From positions 608,193,136 through 608,257,135 of the forward strand of contig NC_056748.1 in NCBI RefSeq assembly GCF_019279795.1: a DNA stretch of 64,000 nt. The letters are read 5' to 3'. The translations under genes were made by a program, and so were the position numbers. The DNA is from Protopterus annectens. Its lineage: Eukaryota; Chordata; Ceratodontiformes; Protopteridae. Below are positions 56,701-64,000 of this stretch, piece after piece (positions within the stretch are counted from its first letter, which is position 1; every line of letters starts with the position of its first letter). The notes below the pieces were generated by a model. That model was not told the DNA's origin, did not search any database, and saw only the letters and a program-made list of their open reading frames with translations.

Positions 56701-58740
56701 TGACCATTAACTTTCTTTCAGTCCAAGCTCCATGGCAGCTTTATATGCTGCCATGAAGCATCAGTATCATTTTTCAGCAGGCATTACCTGCACATTAATA
56801 CCCTGCTGGAGAACGTTCATTCTCCAATTAGAGTGCAGATGTACAGGTCACCTATTCTCTAAGTAAACTTTAAGGACTTCATTCATTAAAAATATATTAC
56901 AACTTTTTTATCAGAAACATATTTATTTGCAAAGGAATCTTGCTGCTTATTAAATTAAAATTACACTGTTTTCAAAAGCAGAAATCCAATTCATAAAATG
57001 GAAGGTACACTGATACTTAAAAGTAGTTATAGCCCTTTCTAGATACTGGTGTAAACTCAGAATGACACACAGATTTTGGCTGTCCCTGCAGCTGTAAATC
57101 AGACTGAAAATGAAGGAGCAATTGCCTTCTAAATTAGTGCAGCTTACTACATCTTTCTGGAGCTCATGCTTTTGATGATGACAATGTTTATGTCCCTAAT
57201 AAGTAAATACCTTAACCATTATGCCAAATCCCACCCTTGAGTAGCTCAGTAATGGCTGCTGGAGCTGCAGTATTTCAGTTAGTAATGATTATAAGAAAGA
57301 TAATCGTCTGAATTGATGGCAGTATTAATACGTGAATGTTTTTTGAGGAGGGCAGCAGTAACTCCTGATCATGACAGCAAGGTGAAGGACTATATTACTG
57401 TTTGCACATGAAAGCCAACAGAAATATAATTACTCTTCTACTCAGCAACAAGTCTGTACATCGGGACAAGAAAATTAGAAAGCCATGGTACTCAGAACAT
57501 TTCTAATATTTCTCTGTTGCTGCCATACCCCAGTAAAAATCATTGATTATGATTGTAACTCAAACTACAGATAATTTTATTTATGCAAATACATTCAGTT
57601 TAGCAGTACACAGAATTGTAATGAATTACAACAGCTTTTCTACTGTACTTGTCGCTGCAGAAATAAGGATATCCATCATTACTATTTTTGAAAGCAACTC
57701 CTCTTTAGTCAGTCAGGCATGCACCTTCAATTGCCAGAGACATTCAGAGGAAGTGCAAAGATGAGCTGAAACCATTCAAGAGTAACAACTGCTCCTGTTT
57801 GCCTTTGAGACTGCTTGTTTTTTGGTTTCTTCCTTTAGCATTCAGGAGTATGTTTTAAAGGGATGCTGGGATCTTCCAAATGGCTACCTGTTTTCTGCCA
57901 TTAGTACAGGGAGGAAGGACTCATGGCCTCCATAGTATGAATATGTGCAAACAAATGATCACTTCAGCAACTTCGACCACCCTAAACAATTCTTTTCCAC
58001 TTCATGTAAATGGCTGAAAATTAAGACAAACACATTGCAGTGTACAAACGGGGAAAACAATTACTGACTTTTGTGATGTCTTATTCCTTGTTTCCATACA
58101 CACTGGCTGAACCCACACTTACATTTAAAGCACATATTAACATTGTTACTGACAAACTACTTAAGCAACTTAAAGTATTTTACTGAATATCATATCTCCT
58201 AATACATGAAGGCAGGAAATCTACTACCTTAATTTCTCATTTCCAAGAAAGGCTATACCTTCTTATAGTAGCCCCTCATTTTTCTCCAATATGGCTATGA
58301 TTTAGCTACATAACATAATGTCTGTTGATCTTTTGTTTATCGTAACAAACAGCACAAGTGTCTGTCTTTGTAATCAGCTGGATAACAGTAAGTGACAGAA
58401 AAGTTTTACTAGAAACAAACATTACCTTTAACCTTATCCATCAGGACTATTTTTCTCCCATACCCAACAAATCACAAACCAAGGCTCATTGTCACTCTTT
58501 TGGAACACATGGCCATGCTCTACATATGCTATGAAGCCTACTGGTACATTTGCCGTAGGAGAAAATGCTTCCTATAACATATCATCTGTGATCTTTCTCA
58601 CTTCAGATGTTAAAAATTAACTGGATTACAAATGTCTCAAAAACAAACTTGTAAAACACATTATAGCATCTTAAAAAACAAAAAAACTCCAAAGTAAACT
58701 CAGAAGTAATCCAGGCGACAAAATTATACTCCAACTCAGG
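56701..58740. other. unassigned, with a tRNA-SINE head at 57.19-57.24 kb
   Basis: At 57185-57240 the minus strand reads GGGATTTGGCATAATGGTTA then AGGTATTTACTTATT, matching the box-A side of the SINE at 31.5 kb. The body is not recognisable. The rest shows nothing supported. Confidence 0.45.
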
Positions 58741-58789
58741 TTTTTAGCGCTTTCATCCACTTAATTTAATTGTGAACTTCTTCAGAAAA
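58741..58789 (-). ncRNA. hammerhead-ribozyme-like motif 2
   Basis: Minus strand: stem I UUUU (58786-58789) with AAAA (58741-58744). Core CTGAAGA at 58779-58785, extra A at 58778. Stem II GTTCAC/GTGGAT (58772-58777 with 58755-58760) around an 11-base AT loop. GAAA at 58751-58754, GCGC at 58747-58750 and TA at the predicted cleavage position. Stem sequences differ completely from motif 1 but keep pairing, including two G-U pairs. Confidence 0.7.
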
Positions 58790-59635
58790 AACAGACACAC
58801 CCACCCTAGTTCCTTTAAATACTTAAAAAAAGGAAATGACATCACTATAACATTTTCCGTATTTTTAAAAATCACTTAAACTTCAGTCTACAAAATATAC
58901 TATATATTAAAAATATATTGAAAATATATTATGTAAAATTTTTTCATTAACTTTGTGTTTCTTGATATAATCATAATTCATGACATATAATACATATATC
59001 ATCATTGTTTCAATAAATATATAACTCATACTAATAACTATTAAATCTAAAATATATTGCACATTTCTATCTATTAGACAAAAAACATTTCAAATTAATG
59101 GATTCATTTAAACACGGTAACCTATCTGCAGCTAAACAAAGTTGCCATAGTGTTTCTTTGCATTCCAAGATATTGCTCAAATCCCCTCCCAAAGGCACTT
59201 CATTTACCTTCTCTACTACTGAGAATTCAAATTTTTTTAAAATTTGAACAACCAACTGCATGTTTAGCTAATGAGTTTAACATATCTTTCTTCTTAATAG
59301 CTAAATTATGTTCATATATTCTGCGCTTCAAACTTCGCTTTGTTTTTCCTATATAGAAATGTTCACATGATGCGTAACATGCAATGTACACTACATATTC
59401 AGAATTACAATTATAATATCCTCTAGGCCATATTGTGTAATTTAAACACTGTATAAAGACAGAAGAACTATTGCTTATGTACCTACATTGTTTACAATTT
59501 TGACATGCAAAAGTTCCTTTTTTGATACTGACACTTCTAGTATTGCCAAAATGCTGTTTATTATCTGTTTCTAACATATATTTTATATTAACCATCCTTT
59601 TGTAAGTAAACCTAGTTGTTTAGTTTCTGAGTTTT
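58741..59635 (-). mobile_element. Penelope-like element, 5'-truncated copy
   Basis: 59595-59227 (minus) is open and reads FACQNCKQCRYI (zinc-finger-like linker), YVVYIACYASCEHFYIGKTKRSLKRRIYEHN (as two parts: YIACYASC and FYIGKTKRSLKRRIYEHN, the GIY-YIG endonuclease) and LNSLAKHAVGC. A frameshift follows, with decayed C-terminal sequence to about 59.07 kb. Motif 2 lies about 280 bases downstream. The copy begins just before the linker, so RT is absent. Its endonuclease differs clearly from the 47.6 kb element, so it is a separate PLE lineage. Confidence 0.8.
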
Positions 59636-59869
59636 AAGTTCGTACATTATAGCATCTTATTACTGTTACTGCTACATGGATAGTGGCTAATGAACTATGT
59701 TGCTGCCTGTTAGGCTGATTTACTTACTCTATGCCTGTTAGTGCCTGCTACGTAAACTGTCAATGTTGACTAATTGAATTCTGCCAATGTTTGGCCTACC
59801 TGAATCTGTGTACTGTTTCATGTAAATATTGCAGCATATCTCATGTGTCACAATTTATCAAATGTACTG

Positions 59870-60060
59870 ACCTAACTGGGAAAAGCCGAAAAGACAAACA
59901 ACTAAACTGTAATTTTAAGAGTTGCATGTTACCTCTGTCTTTGAGTGCATAATGGCTATCATTGCAATGTCTGCTTTATACCTTAGGTCACAGCTGTAAA
60001 GAGACCCTGTTGCAGCCCAACTACCATGTCAGCAAATAAAATAAAATAAGTAAATAAACA
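59870..60060 (+). repeat. possible LINE 3' tail
   Basis: Ends GCAGCCCAACTACCATGTCA followed by AAATAAAATAAAATAAG, like other LINE tails in the window. No RT sequence precedes it. The starting phrase GGGAAAAGCCGAAAAG may come from another short repeat. Confidence 0.4.
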
Positions 60061-60709
60061 CCATTGAGGCTGTCAACACACAACATTTTGTGGACACATA
60101 AATTCAACTAAAATACAGGAAGATTACACATAAGCAGTACAGAAAAACTAAAAGCATATCAGAAAAACATTTTACATGCCATCTGTTAGATACAGTTATG
60201 AGAGTTAAAGTTTACTCTGGAATACTGAGAATTTCTTTGTATATTTGTTTTTCATCATACTTGAAGTGAGTACGATGCACAGCTTCTTTAAAGAACAAAA
60301 TAGCACACCGTTTACCTTAATGGCAGGTATCCATTTAGTTGAAACCCACTGTCTAAATACTTCTTCTGGTTTCCAGCACTAGATCTTCATAAATGTACTA
60401 AGAGCTGTGTCAAGATCCTCTATAGTTCTAGCATGTGCAATGTTACAAAGCATTCCCAAAATGCTTTTTCACAGATTGTGAGCTCCATAATCTTTAGTTA
60501 CCCATTCTCTCCAAGCATTTTCATGGTGGAAGTCACATGCATTATCTTGGTGTCTAAAGTACAACATAACAAAATTAAAATTTACAATTATAATCATTTG
60601 ACATTTTAGTATTACTGTAACAATAGCTGAATAAGTGCAACTAGAACAAGATTTCATCCACATGACTTAAGACAACTTCAGATTTTTATTTAAAAAATAA
60701 AATACATAT
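60061..60709. other. no recognisable feature
   Basis: No supported gene or repeat family. A 64-codon minus frame at 60663-60469 has no motif. Confidence 0.5.
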
Positions 60710-60712
60710 ATG

Positions 60713-60752
60713 ATTGAGTACTTTCATCTCTCCATGGAGATTTCATCAGAAT
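60713..60752 (-). ncRNA. hammerhead-ribozyme-like motif 3
   Basis: Minus strand: stem I AUU (60750-60752) with AAU (60713-60715). Core CTGATGA at 60743-60749, the canonical form, with extra A at 60742. Stem II ATCTC/GAGAT (60737-60741 with 60726-60730). GAAA at 60722-60725, GTAC at 60718-60721 and TC at the predicted cleavage position. Here stem III is a different palindrome (GTAC) from the GCGC of motifs 1, 2 and 5. Confidence 0.7.
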
Positions 60753-61569
60753 AACATCACATCGTTATATATCCAGCCATACCCATTCATTTTTAAATGG
60801 ACAAGTAACTAAAGAGATATGTTAGTGTATGTAATTACTGTACAACATATTTTCCCACTACAAGAATTGGATCCAATAAAAGATTCCTAAACAAACTAAA
60901 AAATAAACATCATTAAAATAAATACAATGATCTTACTAAACATGTTTTTATAAACAGGATAAATTATAATTTGGCAGCTCTTAACCTTAACACAGATTGA
61001 ATCAAAATGCTTTCATTAGCTGCCACAAAAATTCCTTATATTCCAAAAAACTTTTTCACTTGTCACTTTGAGGTTTCTTATCAACTTTTCCCACAATCCT
61101 GAAATAAAATTTACTGCATTCATTACATAAATAAGCATATTTATCTAAGGCATTAATTACTATCTTTTTCTTCTGAATATCATTATTATATTCATAGATT
61201 CTGTTCTCAGGGTTCTTTCCATCTTAGTAATATATAAACACAAACTCCCTGAACATTTTGCCAAATACATAAATCCAAAAGATGCACAATTTCCTCTTTT
61301 TAAAAACAAAATGGAAGACGTGCCATTCTTTAATCTAATAATCCCTTTTCCATAATATACGGACACTGCTTGCAAAATCCTCATTTTGATGCTCCCTCTT
61401 TATTACCCTTGTTCCTTAAGTTTTTCTTGGGCCTCTCCAATAATTTCTTAAAATTAGATAAAACATTAAATAGAAACAATTGTTAAAATCTCTTAATTCC
61501 CTTTCAAAATATTCCAGTTCTGCCTAATAATATTTTAATAGCCTGAGAACACTCATTAAGTTGTACAAC
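60713..61569 (-). mobile_element. older Penelope-like element, 3' part, decayed
   Basis: 61384-61160 (minus) reads FMYLAKCSGSLCLYI and KMERTLRTESMNI, a frame-broken GIY-YIG endonuclease. Adjacent frames supply RIYEYNNDI and INALDKYAYLC. Motif 3 lies further downstream. The 5' continuation is displaced to 63.74-64.0 kb by the insertion at 61584-63721. Confidence 0.7.
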
Positions 61570-61771
61570 ACAGGTTCTGTTAAAAATACAAAAGCAGCTA
61601 CCCAGGAACAAGCACTCCTGTGATATAAATAATGAACAGTTAATATGCAAGCAGAGCACAGGTGCACACCAGAGCTGAAGGAATTTTTCTACATTAACAG
61701 AATGACTTCAAGTAAATCCACAAAATAGAGGCAGTATAAACTCCAGAACGTTTAATTAGTAATAAAAAACT

Positions 61772-61807
61772 GGCAAGTGCTTTCACCCTCATGGGCTTCT
61801 TCAGACC
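61772..61807 (-). ncRNA. hammerhead-ribozyme-like motif 4
   Basis: Minus strand: stem I GGU (61805-61807) with GCC (61772-61774). Core CTGAAGA at 61798-61804, extra A at 61797. Stem II GCCC/GGGT around ATGA (61785-61796). GAAA at 61781-61784. Stem III is GCAC (61777-61780), one base away from the palindromic GCGC of its twin, motif 5. Confidence 0.65.
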
Positions 61808-61976
61808 AATACAAATACATTCAAAAGTTCCACGTATATATAGATTCATAAATGACATCAGTTCCTGTGTAAGTAATTAATTAACTAATTCATCCTAATC
61901 ATTATCATATGTCTAAAAAATATAAATATAAAATACTTCTATCAGACTAATATAATCAATATAATGTACAATAAAA

Positions 61977-61982
61977 AAAAAA

Positions 61983-62050
<68 letters not shown>
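61977..62050. repeat. (AT)n tract, left arm
   Basis: About 74 bases, mostly AT dinucleotides with one GT interruption. Counterpart of the right-arm tract at about 63342-63391. Confidence 0.95.
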
Positions 62051-62055
<5 letters not shown>

Positions 62056-62165
62056 AAGAAACTTATGAACATAATTAATAATTACTATAAAAATATATAA
62101 TATAATAATAAACTCATTTTTTAAAAAACAATGAATGAATATATAAAAACATACTTAGGAGTTAC

Positions 62166-62760
62166 TTAAACTTTTAATTTCCTCCCCTTCAACATAGGTC
62201 TCATGGGAACTTTATCATTTAGACCCGGTTTCCTATCAGCCCTTAATCTTATAATCCATTTAACGTCGCACTGTTCCATATAGTTTCTCACATCACCACC
62301 CCTCTGACTATGTGTGTTAACTTGCATGACCAGAAACTTAAATGTATGTTGGCCTGATGCCGCAATAACATGTTTAGACAGGGCATTTTTATTAGATCTA
62401 ACATGAATATTATAAAGATGCTCCCTTATTCTTTCTTTCAATCTCCTGTCAGTTTTGCCACCATAAAATGCTGGACATGATGCACACCTAGCTAAATAAA
62501 CAACATGTTTAGAGTCACAAATTGCTCTGACTTTAAAATCAAAACACTGTAAACTAAGGGGTATGTGAAGCAAGCACTAGAATCTATACAACTGCAAAAA
62601 TTGCAATTATTACATGGTAGGGTACAGCAGTGTATGGATGGGATTGTGGGGGTGGTAGTATCTACAGGATAACATAAAAGTCTATGGAGATTCATCCTAT
62701 TCTTAAAAGTAAAGAATGGCCATGTCTTTACCTGGCCTAGAACTGACAATAGATGGCTTG
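62166..62760 (-). pseudogene. PLE linker and GIY-YIG endonuclease, frameshifted
   Basis: From about 62760 the minus strand reads TWPFFTFKNRMNLHRLLC (end of RT region: fRrg.NL..lL), then CCTLPCNNCNFCSC (zinc-finger-like linker). After a frame change near 62.57 kb it reads VVYLARCASCPAFYGGKTD and RRLKERIREHLYNI (GIY-YIG with YGGKT where relatives have YIGKT or YVGLT), then NALSKHVIAASG and the end at PMLKGRKLKV. The RT itself is missing. The stop codon lies at the inner edge of the left arm. Confidence 0.8.
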
Positions 62761-63194
62761 GACGAGGGAGATTAGCCAGTAATGCTAAGAACACTATTGT
62801 TAATGATGTTACAAACATTAATTCTGCTACTAATGTTGAATGTAATTCTAGTTCGAATGTGAATGGAACAGAACCTTTATCTGTCTCTAAGAAAAATGTT
62901 GGTATTAGAACTACTGCTATTATACATAATAAGCACGTTACTATTGTTAATATTCCTGACTTACATACACCTGTAGTACAGGTTGATAGTGTTAATGGGC
63001 AGATAGACGATACTGCTAGCCTTAATGCTAATAATACCTTAGAAACCACTGATTTCGCTATTAACCACTCTAGTAGGTCAAATGCTGACCACACTGTGAG
63101 GAAAAAGATAGTTAGTAACTCCAATAATAAGGATAATGTTGTAAGTAACAAAGACAATGTTGAATGTAATGGCCCAATTCCTTTCCCTAATTAA
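62760..63194 (+). other. Asn/Ser/Thr-rich open frame of unknown identity
   Basis: The plus strand is open here and reads a low-complexity hydrophilic protein (for example NAKNTIVNDVTNINSATNVE, SNSNNKDNVVSNKDNVECNG) ending at TAA 63194, 13 bases before the right arm. The opposite strand is also open (to 63157) and reads as an unlikely run of hydrophobic residues, so the plus reading is the more natural protein. It could be a disordered region of a PLE or captured sequence. No family recognised. Confidence 0.35.
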
Positions 63195-63338
63195 TTAATA
63201 ATAATTAAGGAAATTAAAAGTTTAAGTAACTCCTATGTATGTTTTATATATTAATTTATTGTTTTTTAAAAAATGAGTTTATATATTATATTATATATTT
63301 TTATAGTAATTATTAATTATGTTCATAAGTTTCTTAAC

Positions 63339-63341
<3 letters not shown>

Positions 63342-63391
<50 letters not shown>
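63342..63391. repeat. (AT)n tract, right arm
   Basis: About 50 bases of AT dinucleotides, the counterpart of the tract at 61977-62050. Confidence 0.95.
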
Positions 63392-63394
<3 letters not shown>

Positions 63395-63561
63395 TTTATT
63401 GTACATTATATTGGTTATATTAGTCTGATAGAAGTATTTTATACTTATATTTTTAGACATATTATAATGATTAGGACGAATTAGTTAATTAATTACTTAC
63501 ACAGGAAATGATGTCATTTATGAATGTATATACAAGTAGAACTTTTGAATGTATTTGTATC

Positions 63562-63597
63562 GGTCTGAAGAAGCCCATGAGGGTGAAAGCGCTTGCC
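63562..63597 (+). ncRNA. hammerhead-ribozyme-like motif 5
   Basis: Stem I GGU (63562-63564) with GCC (63595-63597). Core CTGAAGA at 63565-63571, extra A at 63572. Stem II GCCC/GGGT around ATGA (63573-63584). GAAA at 63585-63588, GCGC at 63589-63592 and TT at the predicted cleavage position. Twin of motif 4 in the inverted arm. Confidence 0.7.
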
Positions 63598-63735
63598 AGT
63601 TTTTGTATTACTAATTAAACATTTTGGAGTTTATACTGCCTCTATTTTGTGGATTTACTTGAAGACATTCTGTTTATGTGGAGAATTTTCTTCAGCTCTG
63701 GCGTGCTCCTGTGCTCTATTTACAGGTTCTCTTAA

Positions 63736-64000
63736 GTTTATCAGAACAATTAGCATATGTAGAAGGGTTTTCTCTATTCCTATAAGGCTAAATACTCAAC
63801 AAGGGCTTGAATTTAATCCCCATAGATCCCTAACTCTATTAGCAATTTCATCAACCATTGATTTTGGGTATTCCCTTTCAATAAACATCCTTTACAATTT
63901 TGTCATTTCAATGTGTAAGTCATCCCAAGTGGAAATCATTCTAGCCTCCCAAATTATTTGTCCTTTCACTACATTTCTCTTAAAAAAGAAAGTAAAAGTT
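63736..64000 (-). pseudogene. older Penelope-like element, RT thumb part, runs off the window
   Basis: Minus strand from the window edge reads NVVKGQIIWEARMISTWDD, then LHIEMTKL, a stop, and RMFIEREYPKSMVDEIANRV. It matches the thumb block of the 47.6 kb element (HRVYRICSD ... LNKLEALFRERGYPTKLI). Orientation and content make it the upstream side of the decayed PLE at 60.7-61.57 kb. Confidence 0.7.

Larger units (their letters stand above)
61584..63721 (-). mobile_element. Penelope-like element with inverted terminal arms, inserted in an older PLE
   Basis: Arms 61584-62185 and 63207-63721 are inverted copies of one PLE 3' region, each with a hammerhead-like motif and a long AT tract. Between them lie a minus-strand endonuclease remnant and an unrelated-looking reading frame. 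Flanking it are ACAGGTTCTGTTAA (61570-61583) and ACAGGTTCTCTTAA (63722-63735), a 14-bp duplication with one mismatch that fits a target-site duplication. Sequence on both outer sides reads as one interrupted older PLE. Confidence 0.75.

Noticed and set aside
62492..63157. 221-codon minus frame with hydrophobic N-terminal half resembling membrane segments
   Set aside because: Its second half is PLE linker sequence. The hydrophobic half is the antisense of a hydrophilic plus-strand frame and has no independent support.
1..64000. CRISPR array, operons, ribosome binding sites
   Set aside because: Sequence is vertebrate-type. Regular repeats present are microsatellites or tandem duplications.

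Overview
The window reads as non-coding, retrotransposon-dense chromatin from a vertebrate that is not a mammal, most likely a fish-like or amphibian-grade lineage with a large AT-rich genome. The evidence is vertebrate-type 18S, 5.8S and 28S rRNA-derived sequence, L2- and CR1-group LINEs, L1/Tx1-type LINEs, Penelope-like elements (PLEs), tRNA-derived SINEs, long (GT)n arrays and a fish-type dispersed repeat. I found no host gene exon I could defend. Species-level assignment is not possible from the sequence alone.

Layout. 0-0.7 kb: end of an L1/Tx1 LINE (minus). 2.3-5.6 kb: decayed L2-like LINE (plus). 6-9 kb: microsatellites and unassigned sequence. 10-11.8 kb: truncated CR1-like LINE (minus). 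14.4-15.3 kb: another LINE RT fragment (minus). 22.5 kb: fish-type repeat around a (CA)n array. 24.4-35.4 kb: a nested stack. The outer layer is an L1/Tx1 LINE. It appears to be split by a palindrome-rich MITE, which is split by a CR1-like LINE (SGNH esterase ORF1, endonuclease/RT ORF2, duplicated 5' repeats). A tRNA SINE abuts the CR1 5' end, and another short repeat lies inside ORF1. 37.4-39.4 kb: short repeats and a CCCTAA-bearing MITE-like element. 42-45.3 kb: second L2-like LINE (minus). 46.4-47.4 kb: diverged second copy of the 37.7 kb segment, with a copy of the MITE inside it.

47.6-52.0 kb holds the only long intact gene, an 822-residue PLE polyprotein with reverse transcriptase and GIY-YIG endonuclease. 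54.4-56.2 kb is a decayed rDNA copy (18S 3' part, ITS1, 5.8S, ITS2, 28S 5' part). 58.7-64.0 kb holds three more PLE copies. One of these, bounded by a near-perfect 14-bp duplication and carrying inverted terminal arms, is inserted into an older one.

The most notable signal is a set of five hammerhead-ribozyme-like motifs near the 3' ends of the PLE copies. They share the catalytic core. Stems I and II differ in sequence but keep pairing, and the four-base stem III is a self-complementary palindrome (GCGC or GUAC) in four of the five.
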